A stretch of DNA of 64,000 bases, from positions 26,160,397-26,224,396 of the forward strand of contig NC_079511.1 of NCBI RefSeq assembly GCF_000801105.2. The letters are read 5' to 3'. Under the pieces are notes generated by a model. The model was not told the origin of the DNA. It did not search any database and worked only from the letters and a program-made list of their open reading frames with translations. The position numbers and the translations under genes were made by a program. Origin of the DNA: Raphanus sativus. Taxonomy: Eukaryota > Streptophyta > Magnoliopsida > Brassicales > Brassicaceae. Shown here piece by piece: positions 36,034 to 47,330 of this stretch. The number at the start of each line of letters is the position of its first letter. Position 1 is the first letter of the stretch.

Positions 36034-37479
36034 TCATAGCAGCCGAAAATGGCTGTCTTGTTTGCTTTGCACGCAAACAGGATCACATATTTCCTTCTGG
36101 ACTTTTTGCTTGGTAATTCCAGAGACAAGTTCTTTCTCTATCATTGTTTTCATAGCATCAACCCTTAGGTGGCATAACCGTGCATGCCAACTTGAATGAT
36201 CACTCTGAGATCGAAGTTGCATGCACTTCGCTTCTTCTATATCCATTGTAACTTTGACACTAACCGTGTTGTCGTTGACTTTATAGTAGTTTCGGTTTCC
36301 AGTCATGTGGTTACTTGCTCCATTATCTAAATACCATATCTGATCACCATCAGTACTGGAATCAAACTCTTTGGGTTTCACGTTTCTTTCTTTGAGATAA
36401 ACAATCTCATGCATCACGAGTCCATCAGCTTAAAAATATAGTACTCCGCTATCCCAATATGACCTTCCGCGGCCTCTTCCTCTCCCATAGTAACCAACAC
36501 CTCGACCGCGTCTTCTATACTCTCCATGACAGTTGCGTTGTCTTTGTGGTTATGTATTGGTATACATAAGTTTGTTTTGACTCTCCTGCGTATCTTCTTC
36601 TTCCTCGGTTATACACTCTTCGTATGTTTTCAAGCGACCTATGACATCTTTGAAACTCGTGGTCTTTAAGTCCAGTACTTGTTCGAGAGAATCAACCATG
36701 TGTATGAATTTCTTGCGTGGTTGACTTCCCAAGAGTTTCTTCACGAGCTTAGATTCTTCTTTGCTCTCACCTAACGCAAGCTTCTTTTGATGCTATCTCT
36801 GATATTTTTCCCACAAAGTCATCTATTTTATCAGTTCCTCTTATCTTCATCCGATCAAATTCAGTCATCAGTGTTTGGAGTCGCGCTTCTCGAACCCTAT
36901 TTGCACCTACATGACGAGCTTTTATCGCATCCCACACATTCTTTTCAGAATCGAGATTTCCAACTCGTAAGGTCAATGTTTCTGGGATGGATTGGAATAT
37001 AAGAGCGAGCCATATTCTTCTTCTTTATTCCACTCGATTCCTCCTCGACCACTCCCCATACTTCATGAATTCTGAGTAGAATATTCATCCGTGTCGTCCA
37101 TACGGTGTAGTTAGTCTTGTTTAACATTGGACAATTGATTGTGGATGACCCTCCCTTCTTCTTGGTTGTTGTAGTGGCTAAATCACTATCTTCTCTCGGT
37201 TCATTTCTCAACGGTTTTTTTTGTTCTGATACCAAATATAAGCTCAATATTTGTATAAGAACACAGTACAAAGAACTTTCTTTATTATCTTATGAAACTT
37301 TCTTAAAACTTAAGCATTCACACGATCTCTCAAAACTCTTAATCAATACAACCTTCTTACATTTTATTATATAGATATAATATTTCCTAATCTCATTAGG
37401 AAACTAAGTATTCTAATCCTAACTCACTTAGAATTGGTATAACTTAGACTCCAAATTAACCTCATGTTTATCTCTAACA
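36034..37479 (-). mobile_element. Truncated copia element (5' LTR, gag, start of pol)
   Basis: Read on the minus strand: LTR from 37479 (TGTTAGAGATAAAC) to about 37238 (GAGCTTATA), primer-binding site TTTGGTATCAGAAC, then Gag in three frames (LNKTNYTVWTTRMNILLRIHEV; LDSEKNVWDAIKARHVGANR; KKFIHMVDSLEQVLDLKTTS), a poor zinc-knuckle region, protease motif [14 protein letters not shown] and part of the pre-integrase (WHARLCHLRVDAM). The sequence ends at about 36010 beside the tandem repeat; integrase onward is missing. Several frameshifts and an internal deletion make it non-functional. It is related to the complete element at 15 kb (shared [31 protein letters not shown]). Confidence 0.88.
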
Positions 37480-38445
37480 TGTATAACACTGAGGAGGTAG
37501 ATATTACTGAAAGAATGCTTGATATTTTTTTTCTCTCTCGTCGTCTCCTTCTCATCACTTAAGAGCATTTCCAACCCTATGATATAATTGCATCTATATT
37601 CTATAATAGAGTAAAATCTACTCCAACCTATTTCTATTTCTCCCTCTAAAATAAAGATTGCTATTTTTATCTCTATATTTAGGAGAAAAATAGCATTCCT
37701 CTGTAATAGAGACATACTTTTTTTATTTGCAAAATAGTCCTTTAACTTTTTGTGATTATAATTAAAATACATGTTTGTAGATAAATATAATTTTTTACAT
37801 ATAATAACACAGTTTTAGTTTATATAATAATTTTTAAAATTTCAAATTATAAATAATCATAAATAAAAAATACTATTAATTTATTCAAAATTGAAAAAAA
37901 TTAACAAAAGAAATTTAACGTTTTATTTAACTAGAACTAAAATTAAAATTTAACTATTAAAAGTTTTACATATCTTTAACATATTAATAAAAATCTTTAA
38001 GTTCAACATAAATATTAATCAATACTTATTTCTCACTTTGAAATGCATTAACAAATTATTTATGTGAAAATATAGTAATATGGTTAGATAATGTCAATTT
38101 TATTTTATTATATATGATAGCTTTTTGTAAATAAATTTTTTAGTTTAAATAATATTGCAAGTTTATGAAAATTAAAAGATTACATGAAGTTGGCAAAAAG
38201 AAAAAAAAGATTACATGATTGGGTGATGGTCTGAGAGAGGAGGGGAGATAGTTGACAATTGACATGACGGTATTTTTTCTATTAATTGTGCTGAACAGAC
38301 TACCCAGATGGGCTTTAAACGTAAACAGAAAAAATAGAGTCCAACTAGGCCCATTTAGTTCAGTCATCAGCGGATGAGCTTCTTCCCGAGTATTGTCTGG
38401 CTACTAACCATCTGAAGAAATGAGATCAAATGCAGCAGCAAAGAG
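37480..38445. other. Intergenic DNA upstream of ABCD2
   Basis: AT-rich. 37560-37735 resembles a MITE-type repeat (stretches such as TATTCTATAATAGAGTAAAAT and AAAATAGCATTCCTCTGTAATAGAG) but no clear terminal repeats were found. The last 200 bp should hold the ABCD2 promoter and 5' untranslated region. Confidence 0.45.
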
Positions 38446-41400
38446 ATGATCTTGATAACAGCTCCCGTTTTCACTACTTGTTCTCACCTTCTCCTCCGCC
38501 ATTCACATCTTCCTACTCCTCCCCTTCGCCATGAATCAACTAGCAAAATATTCCGTTTCCGAAGCGTCTCCGCTGTCTCCTCCTCCTCCTCCTCCTCCTC
38601 TTCTTTGTTGCCGGCACCTCGTCCGGATAAGGCGTCGGAGTTGAGGGCTCTGTGGAAGCGATTCTGGAAAGTGGCGGCGCCTTTCTGGTATTCAGAGGAT
38701 AAAGACCAGGCCAGGCTGCGTCTTGCCGCCGTCTTCGCTCTAACTCTGGCCACCACCGGCATCAGTGTCGGCTTCAATTTCCTCGGCCGTGATTTCTACA
38801 ATGCTCTCTCCAGTACGTTTTGTCTTCTTCTTCTTCAACTTTCCACTTGTCACTCTTAACGTTTCTTTCTTTCTTGATGATTAATAAAATAAAAATAAAA
38901 AAAAAAGACAAGGACCAAGAGCAGTTCACCAAGCAGTTGTTTTATTACCTCTGTGCTTTTGCCGGCGGAATTCCGGTGAGCTGAAAACCCTTTTTTTTTT
39001 TGTTTTTTACCTAAGAAAAGACTACCGCCCATATGATATGTGATTGTTTTTGTTTTTGGCAGTTCTTTGTGCTGAGAGATTATGCAAAAGAGACGCTATC
39101 ACTGAGATGGAGGTCGTGGATGACCAAATACTACCTGCAACGCTATTTGAAAGATCAAACCTTCTACAAGATCCAGTCCCAATCGTTGATTGACAATCCT
39201 GATCAGCGCATTGTTGACGACCTAAGTTCCTTCACTTCCACAGCCTTGTCTTTCTCTCTCACCCTTTTCAGCGCCACCATCGACCTTATCTCTTTCAGCA
39301 ACATCCTCTTCACCATCTACCCTCCTCTCTTTCTCGTTCTCTTCCTCTACTCCTTTGGTGGAACTGCCCTCAGTGTCTTTCTTGGCAAGGTATAACATAC
39401 TTTCATTTTCAGATTATAACTCTCTCTCTCTCTGTTTTGGCTCTTTTCCTTTGAGTGACATTGATCTCCCTCTTCGATTCATTCAGGGATTAGTGAATCT
39501 CAACTTTCTGCAAGAGAAGAAAGAGGCCGACTTTCGTTACAGCCTTGTACGTGTGAGGGAAAATGCTGAATCCATTGCTTTCTACGGAGGCGAACAGAAT
39601 GAAATGCAGCTTCTACTTCAGCGTTTCAGAAGCGCCTTTGATAATTTAACTGTAAACTTACTTACCCTTTTTTGTCTCTCTCTCTCTCTCATTATTCTCT
39701 TATCCCTACCTACCTTCCTCAATTCATTCTTTCACCACCTGCAGGAATTGCTGATAGCATCTAGAAACCTAGAGTTCTTCACTGATGGTTACCGCTACCT
39801 CATTCAGATTCTTCCAGCTGCTGTTGTTGCCCCAATGTTTTTCTCTGGCAAAATTGAGTTTGGTGTTATTAACCAGTCAGTCTCAGCATTCAATCATATC
39901 TTAGGAGACTTCTCTCTCGTTGTTTATCAGTTTCAAGCTATCAGCGCTTTTTCAGCTGTCATTGACCGACTAGGTACGTAGTCTAATTTTGCATCTCTCC
40001 TACTCTTCTTCTACACTACTTGTTGCATACATTAAACACAATGACTTCAGATAGATATATAACACAGTACTTTGTGGCATCTCTAAAATTGGCCCAGATG
40101 AAAAGATTAGAAAAGTGTTCTCTATTCTGCTCAAAAGTGAGCCTTCATGACTTAGGGATTGTCCTTTTTTACGCATCTAACCACTTCTTACTACTCAGGT
40201 GAATTTGATGATCTCTTGGATAATAACATCACCAGAGATCCCTCTCACACCATGGACGAGATTGAGCTGACGTATCAGAGTTCTTCTTTGCTAGATTCCA
40301 ATGGTTCAGTCGAGTCTCGACAGAACCAAAAGCTTTTGGAGATCGAGGAGCTCACTCTTCAGACACCAACAAATGGAACCACATTAGTTCACAACTTAAC
40401 TGCAGATATATATGACAAGGATCATCTACTGGTTAGCACTCACTTTTGAGACTGTTTCTGGTTTCAATCATTTGGACTGGTAGATGCTAAATAAATGGCA
40501 ATTTAACAGATAATGGGTCCTAGTGGGAGTGGTAAAACTTCTCTCCTAAGAGCAATGGCTGGTCTTTGGAGGTCAGGGAAAGGAAGAATCACCTTCTACC
40601 TCAATCCTCAAGATGATTTTACACAGATGAAATATGAGAGCCAGGAAAATTCAGTGAAAACAAGTTCGGGAGAGGTGTTATTCCTTCCACAAAGGCCTTA
40701 TATGGTTCTAGGATCTCTGCGTCAGCAATTGCTTTACCCTACCTGGAGTACTACTGTGGAGCCAACACCTGGTGGCAGTAAAAAAAGACGGTACTCCCTT
40801 TCAAAATTGTGACTTGTTAAACAAGTTATTTCACCTCTTGCATCTAAGTTTCAGTTTAAGCAACTGACTCAAAAATAATTTTTGAGTCAAAAATAAATCG
40901 GAAACCATTTGAGCTTTTAAGCAAATGCATTGATTGTGTCAGGTGCCTCGGCTCTCATGGAAAAAAGATGATGGAGTTGAAGAGGGTTATAAGCCGACAA
41001 CAGATGATCTGATGCGGACTCTAGAAAATGTTCGTCTTGGACATATAGTGGATCGCTTTGGTGGTCTTGATTCGTTACATGAGTGGTCCAGTGTGCTCTC
41101 ACTTGGAGAGCAGCAGCGCCTCGCCTTTGCGCGGTTATTGCTGTGTCAGCCAAAGCTAGCTCTCCTGGATGAATCCACTAGTGCTTTGGACGAAGCCAAT
41201 GAGGTACTACTTGGTGCTTTCTCCTCCCATTTTCCCATTTAGTTAAGGATATCTAGCTAGTAACAGTGCCCATTCATTTTCTCCTGATGCCTAGGCACAC
41301 CTCTACCAGCAAATCCAGTCAGCTGGGATTACTTACATAAGCATTGGCCACCGGCAGACGTTAACCAAGTTCCATAACAAGATCTTACACATCGCAACGG

Positions 41401-41471
41401 CAGATCCTAAAAGCATAGAACGCAACTGGAGAATAGAGGAAAATTCTTTGCACGGTCCATTGAATCAATAA
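38446..41471 (+). CDS. ABCD2, plastid-type half-size ABC transporter
   Basis: Nine exons: 38446-38812, 38908-38975, 39063-39389, 39487-39651, 39745-39973, 40199-40431, 40510-40777, about 40968-41203 and 41295-41471. The N-terminus is Ser/Arg-rich like a chloroplast transit peptide. Then comes an ABC_membrane_2 domain with several membrane helices (LAAVFALTLATTGISVGFNF onward), and a nucleotide-binding domain with Walker A GPSGSGKTS, signature LSLGEQQRL, Walker B KLALLDESTSALD and the H-loop IGH. It is a half transporter, so it should dimerise. Matches my memory of At1g54350; substrate not established. The exon 7-8 joint is uncertain: the obvious acceptor at 40943 fits no in-frame donor, while 40777 to 40968 keeps frame. 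A copy of part of exon 1 lies downstream. Confidence 0.9.
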
Positions 41472-41810
41472 GAGGTGCGGAGTGAAAGACGATCAAAACT
41501 GTATTTTTAAAGAATCGTACGTGTAGATGATCGTAGAGGGCAGTAGTCCCTTTTTGTACATAAAAGTCTTGATTGACGTTGTTCACACAAAAGTCAAAAC
41601 CAAAGAAAGATGCAAAATAAATAGAAAACGAGTTTATACAGTTACGCATACACAACAATATCAAATTAAGCAAGCTCAAAAATATATAGGGCTTGTCTAC
41701 TGCCTCCTGTTCTTCATTAATCTTACATCTGAGTGCTTGTCTACTGCCTCCTTTTCTGTTTCGGTTAATGGTTCTGTTGGTGGTTTTTTTCAGGAGTACA
41801 AAGGGAATCA

Positions 41811-41999
41811 GGCTGCATCTTGCCGCTGTCTTCGCTCTAACTCTGGCCACCACCGGCATCAGTGTCGGCTTCAATTTCCTCAGCCGTGATTTCTACAATG
41901 CTCTCTCCAGTACGTTTTGTCTTCTTCTTCTTCTAACTCTCACTTGCTTTCCACTTTTATCTTCCTACTGTTAACGTTTCTTTCCTTCTTTCTTTGATA
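41811..41999 (+). pseudogene. Duplicated fragment of ABCD2 exon 1 and intron 1
   Basis: Nearly identical to about 38718-38875 (LAAVFALTLATTGISVGFNF...SRDFYNALS, then the donor GTACGTTTTG and the start of intron 1), with a few substitutions and a small insertion in the intron part. It starts abruptly after TTTTTTTCAGGAGTACAAAG. No other ABCD2 exon follows. A partial duplication just downstream of the parent gene; no function expected. Confidence 0.9.
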
Positions 42000-42010
42000 A
42001 AAAAGGAGAA

Positions 42011-42218
42011 TGTTGAGGTAGATTGGGACGCAAGCTATCCTATTCCTATTGATTTGTGGTTATCTAAAAGGATTAGGAATTATATGAATAGTTATGTCTA
42101 ATAAGATTATGAGTTATATAGTCTTTGCCATTTATTTACGACGGTGTAATTCCATATATAAGGAAACTTTATGATTATGAAATAAGGTAATAAGAAGTTT
42201 TCCCACAAGTTTACAACA
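42011..42218 (+). repeat. Possible solo LTR
   Basis: 208 bp starting TGTTGAGGTAGATTG and ending AGTTTACAACA, preceded by an AAAAAAGGAGAA purine tract like that before a 3' LTR, and containing a TATATAAGG TATA-like site near 42155. No target duplication was found, and no second LTR is visible. It lies directly upstream of the next gene, so it could contribute to that gene's promoter. Confidence 0.5.
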
Positions 42219-42298
42219 TCTCTCTCTCGCGCTCATCGTTTCTTCAACTCTCGACTAACAAAAAGAAGGGGAAAACAAAAAAAAAACCAGAAAACCTA

Positions 42299-44588
42299 AT
42301 GTATCTGAACAAATCGAATCCGAAGGCGGAGGCGGAGGAAGCTGAAACGGCAAAGATCGATCCTTCAGACCTTGAGGTTAGTGAATTTACAAGTTGTACA
42401 AGTGTCTATCTGATCAAAATCTTTTCTAATTGATTTTTGTTTTTTTTTTGTTTTTTGCTATTCGTTATCTTCAAACTTTGTTTGACAATGAATCAAAACT
42501 AAGAGATGATGTTTAACCTGTTCAAATTTTTTTTTTTTTTTTTTTGGTTTCAACAGCAGGATGTGAGAGATGGATCGAACTGGAAGGGACTTGAAAAGTT
42601 ATCTTCGTCCGAAGATGAAACTAATAAGGCGATGATATTTCCTTTGTCCGTCGAAGATGAATCTAACGGGGAGGGGATAACGTATTTTAATATGTCCAAA
42701 GAAGCTGAATCGAATTGGGAGGAAACTGAAAAGGAGGCGCTAGTGTCTTTGTCCGAAGCTGCCAAAAAGATCGTTCCCTCACATTTTGCGGCTTTCATCG
42801 ACGAAATAAAGGTAAAGTTAAATGCTTTTTTTTTTTTTTGTGTAATCCAACCCAACCCAACCCAACCAGAATCATATTTCAATTTTGGTCTTTTTTTGTT
42901 TGTTAACAGCTTGTGCCGCAGACTGACTTATTGAGGGTTAACGTTTACCTTAATAAAGCATTTTCCCAAGTATCGTCATTACCATGGTTTAACATGTTAA
43001 AGAAATCTCCTTTGTCCGATGTGAGTTTTTTTACCTTTAAAAAAAAAAAAAATCTTAATTAGTCTACGTTAATGTTAGATTCCTGAAGCTGATGATATCT
43101 TGCTTAACAGGTTCCCTTTTCTCATATTCCCAAGTCTGTCTTCGAAACAGCAGTGGAGTGTTGTATCAACAAACTTCCATTTTATACACACTGGAATTTC
43201 GTAATGTGGGCACTTGATCGCCTTCTCATTGATTGGGCAGCACATGCCAGAGGCGAAGAACAACCTCTTACCCAATATCAGGTATTCTTTTTGTATTTGT
43301 CTTATTCCATTATTATTTTATCTTGTACTTATAAGTTAGTGTCTGGTAAAACATTATTAGGTCGCGACATTGGTTGAGTTAGCCATGGTATTGCGTGCTT
43401 CACCTGATTCTTTGACTTGTCTTTTGCCGATGCTGAGGGGGAGACCTATGTATCATGGCCAAGACAAGCTTCCGCTTATAGTTTGGATGATGGCTCAGGC
43501 CTTCCAATCTGATTTACCTGCTGCCTTGTATTCATGGGCGCATAACTTGCTGCCACTAGTTGTTAATAACGATGAGTGCTACAGCTCTCAGTCAATTGAT
43601 CTCATCCTTCAGTTTGTTGAGAAGTGAGTCCACTTTTAATATTCCCTCCCTCCCTCCCTCCCTCCCTCCCTCCCTCCCTCCCTCCCTCCCTCCTCTGCTT
43701 CTATGTCTAAAATCTTGTTTCTTCTTTTAATCAGGATTTTGTCCTCCAATCCGAAGGCTCGGGTTCTACTCCTCCTAAACAAAAATGTTAGGAATGGAGA
43801 GGTGCTGATTCCACCTCCTTCGTTTGAGACGTTGGTGCGGCTTACATTCCCTCCTCCATCCGCTAGAGTAGAGGGGGCAACAGAGAGGTTTGAGGCAATT
43901 TATCCCTTGTTGAAGGAAGTAGCCCTTGCACCAGGAAGTTGCGCACTGCAACATAATATATTCACTTTTTCCTTGAAATTAGCTGGTGGACAAGGTATTG
44001 GCGCTAACTAACGAAACACCACCTTGCTTCCCTATTGAATCCTATTAAATTTACCCTTGCTTTTTTTGTTTTACAGGAAATCCTGCTCTAGCCAATGAAG
44101 CTACAGCTATCGCCATCAGTGTTTTGACACAAAACGTTGACTGCTTTACGCAATGGGAGATTCTCTACAAGGAGAATCTTGAAGCTAGCGTTCTTCTTCT
44201 TAAAAAGCTTGTAGACGAATGGAAGGATCATTGCCTCAAACTATCACCATGCTCGGATGATGCTCGCACTGTCAAGCATGCTATGTATAGCTTCAGGATG
44301 GAGGTAATTATGCCTCCCTTAGAATCTTCTAAGCTACTATTATCATCTCTGACCTCACCTGCTATAATATTATTATTTATTTGTCTGTAGAACGAAAAAG
44401 CCATCACTGAAGGAGTAGTCAATCTCTCTCTTTACAAAGAAGCTGACAAGTCGTGCAAACTGATCTTGAGGAGACTACTCTCCCGTGGAAGTGGCGGCCT
44501 CGGAATAGGATCCTTAACCGCTATGTTTATAGCCGCTGCAGGAGGTATTGTTGGAGCCGCACTTACTCTGTATATATCTTGCAAGTAG
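42299..44588 (+). CDS. TMEM214-like (DUF2359) membrane protein
   Basis: Eight exons with GT-AG introns in frame: 42299-42376, 42557 or 42560-42811 (alternative CAG/CAG acceptor), 42910-43020, 43111-43281, 43361-43623, 43735-43994, 44077-44303 and 44391-44588. About 515 residues. Acidic, Ser/Glu-rich N-terminus; central helical region (LPWFNMLKKSPLSDVPFSHI, GQDKLPLIVWMMAQAF, PPPSFETLVRLTFPPPSARV, TERFEAIYPLLKEVALAPGS); one C-terminal membrane helix (GSLTAMFIAAAGGIVGAALT) ending in SCK. This is the layout of plant TMEM214/DUF2359 proteins (At1g23170 and At1g70770, from memory), thought to be endoplasmic-reticulum membrane proteins. The N-terminus is shorter than I recall for those proteins, so this may be a diverged extra copy. 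No disruption found. Confidence 0.82.
43644..43693. repeat. (CCCT)n microsatellite in intron 5
   Basis: About 12 repeats of TCCC/CCCT in the intron between exons 5 and 6 of the TMEM214-like gene. Also extends the pyrimidine-rich tract before the acceptor. Confidence 0.95.
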
Positions 44589-44696
44589 CATATAATGAAT
44601 GGGTTCTCGCTGATGTTGAGGAGTGTGGTGTATACAATCCTCTCTTAAAAGAGACTTATCAGAATATTTAACGACTTGTTTGATCTAAATGTATTA

Positions 44697-45880
44697 TCTA
44701 TACTATTAAAGCAGGATCCTATTGGCTTTTTTACTAAAAATACATTATTTTTTACTAACATTGCATATCTATATATAATAGTAAACCTAAAGTGACATCA
44801 CTATTTTTTATAGGAAAATAAAAGTGAAATCGTACGGTGGAGATTGTTGCTATTATTCAATCTAATGGATGAAATTTTAGATTCATTAAGTCATCTGACG
44901 TCATCAATATTAATGCCAATGGACGCAAACATCATCTCTTTGGTTTTCTTTTTCTGAATAGTCACTTTCCAAAAGACACAACTTTTCAGAATAAAATCCT
45001 TTAGCAAATTTATATATGGTTTCTTTATCTCAGCAGATCATCATTGTGCTTAATTTCCAGCTAAATTATTTTTAGACATCAAACATTTACAAATTTAAAA
45101 TATATAAAACACTTCAGAAAAGTATATTTACAAAATATATATATATATGGTAACTTAAATTTTATCAATTATCTGTTTCACTGCCAATAAACATAAGTTA
45201 TGAGTCTTTGTTCCGCCATCGATCAGCATATGAATTTTCCATTGCTTTGAAACTTTCTATATACAATAGCAAACTCATTTTTGGACCTGATGTCATTGTT
45301 TTTTTGTTACCAAACGGTTGAGTTTGTTTTAGTTTGATGATCTAACGGTTAGAATACTGTGTTTATAAAATAGTCTGACGTCAGCTATATATTGCGCGAA
45401 ACAATGCTTCATTTGTTGTCTTCTCCGAAGCAACACGTCTCTTAATCCACAAATATTTTACAGTCGCGTCATTTAACGAGTTGCAACTCTTAACAATTTT
45501 ATATATTGAAAATTATAGTCTTCTATTTTCCCATCTATCCATGAGCATCATCCTCATTCATCATCTCTGCATGTATATTCGAATTGATTTTACTGTCGGT
45601 AGGTTGTAAAGGCCAACCATGGCGTTTTAGCGTTAATCGGTTCACAAATCGGTTTCACTAAAAAATCTTTCGTTTCCGGGTTTTAATGGTTGGAATGGAA
45701 ATATACAAGCGAGATTTACAGATATAATGAAAGAACAACAAGTAAACACAATACTTTAGTGGATGGTGACAGATCTATTGTAAAAGTTGCAGGAAAGTTA
45801 CCGATATATAAAAGAAGAAAAGAGTTATTTACTATTTGGCCACTCGTCAAGCGAAACATTTTTTAATAAATGGTATAGAT
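44697..45880. mobile_element. Helitron-like element, 5' end only
   Basis: TCTATACTATTAAAGCAGGATCC at 44697 resembles the 5' ends of Brassicaceae Helitrons (TC followed by TATACTATTAAA), after an A at 44696. No reading frame and no clear 3' hairpin plus CTRR end were found before the copia fragment at 45.9 kb, so the right limit is a guess and the element may be truncated. Confidence 0.45.
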
Positions 45881-45894
45881 AAAGCCTTGCTATT

Positions 45895-46121
45895 ATAGTT
45901 ATGGAATGCTCATTCAGTATTGGACACCTAGGAATTCATTTAAAGTTAAGTTTCTGATTTAGTAATATGTTATCATTAAAGAATGTGTATACACTTAATG
46001 TTCAAAGATAACATATTGTAAAGTTTTTGAGAATAAAGTTTATCTCATGTAAGGATAAGATAAAGTTAGAATTGGTTTGTGATACATGGAAGGGACTATG
46101 CCGGTTAAATGACATACAACC
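45895..46121 (+). mobile_element. Copia 3'-region fragment, inverted
   Basis: Matches, in opposite orientation, the segment at 50165-50400 (and 52025-52260) almost base for base: ...GGTTTGTGATACATGGAAGG, ...GACATACAAC. Those segments lie between the RNase H end and the 3' LTR of a copia element, so this is the same part of another copy, cut on the right by the SINE-like cluster. Confidence 0.85.
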
Positions 46122-47330
46122 TGTAACAACCCGTCCCGTGGAACACCTGCCCATGGACCCCAGGTTCACAGCGCTGCAGCGCACCGACCCCACCCCTCTA
46201 TTATGAGATCTCACTATCTCCATAATTAGGTTGTTGGTGAGACTCGAACCCAGGTCCTCACCCTTTAACAACATTCCCACAGGACAAGCTGTCACCAATT
46301 GATCTGCAGGTCACTTTGGTGACAGCTTGTCCTGTGGGAATGCTGTTAAAGGGTGAGGACCTGGGTTCGAGTCTCACCACCAACCTAATTATGGAGATAG
46401 TGAGATCTCATAATAGAGGGGTTGGGGTCGGTGCGCTGCAGCGCTGTGACCCCAACTCCTCTATTATGAGATCTCACTATCTCCATAATTAGGTTGTTGG
46501 TGAGACTCGAACCCAGGTCCTCACCCTTTAACAGCATTCCCACAGGACAAGCTTGTCACCAATTGATTGTGACAACCCGTCCCGTGGAACACCTGCCCAT
46601 GGACCCCAGGTTCACAGCGCTGCAGCGCACCGACCCCAACCCCTCTATTATGACGATCTCACTATCTCCATAATTAGGTTGTTTGTGAGACTCGAACCCA
46701 GGTCCTCACCCTTTAACAGCATTCCCACAGGACAAGCTGTCACCAATTGATCTGCAGGTCAATTGGTGACAGCTTGTCCTGTGGAATGCTGTAAAAGGTT
46801 GAGGACCTGGGTTCGAGTCTCCCAACAACCTAATTATGGAGATAGTGAGATCTCATAATAGAGGGGTTGGGGTCGGTGCGCTGCAGCGCTGTGAACCTGG
46901 GGTCCATGGGCAGGTGTTCCACGGGACGGGTTGTCACAAAAAAGTCGACTTTTTATTATGACAACCCGTCCCGTGGAACACCTGCCCATGGACCCCAGGC
47001 TCACAGCGCTGCAGCGCACCGACCCCAACCCCTCCATTATGAGATCTCACTATCTCCATAATTAGGTTGTTGGTGAGACTTGAACCAAGGTCTCACCCTT
47101 TAACAGCATTCCCACAGACACAAGCTGTCACCAATTGACCTGCAGATCAATTGTGACAGCTTGTCCTGTGGGGAATGCTGTTTAAAGGGTGAGGACCTGG
47201 GTTCGAGTCTCACCAACAACCTAATTATGGAGATAGTGAGATCTCATAATAGAGGGGTTGGGGTCGGTGCGTGCAGCGCTGTGAACCTGGGGTCCATGGG
47301 AGGTGTTCCACGGGACGGGTTGTCACAAAA
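46121..47330. repeat. Palindromic cluster of seven SINE-like units
   Basis: Units of ~185 bp in alternating orientation: minus 46121-46303, plus 46313-46450 (truncated), minus 46451-46563 (truncated), minus 46567-46751, plus 46755-46938, minus 46960-47145, plus 47150-47326. In plus orientation a unit reads GGTGACAGCTTGTCCTGTGG, then GGACCTGGGTTCGAGTCTCA, an AGATAGTGAGATCTCATAAT segment and GACGGGTTGTCAC followed by A-runs. GGTTCGAGTC matches the tRNA B box and CAGCTTGTCCTGTGG could be a diverged A box, so a tRNA-derived SINE is the best guess. An alternative is the end of a gypsy LTR (TGTGACAACCCGTCCC). Neighbouring inverted units can form long hairpins. Confidence 0.75.

Noticed and set aside
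46315..46385. Functional tRNA gene suggested by GGTTCGAGTC
   Set aside because: No cloverleaf with proper acceptor stem and anticodon arm can be drawn; only the B-box-like part fits, and the sequence is repeated seven times.
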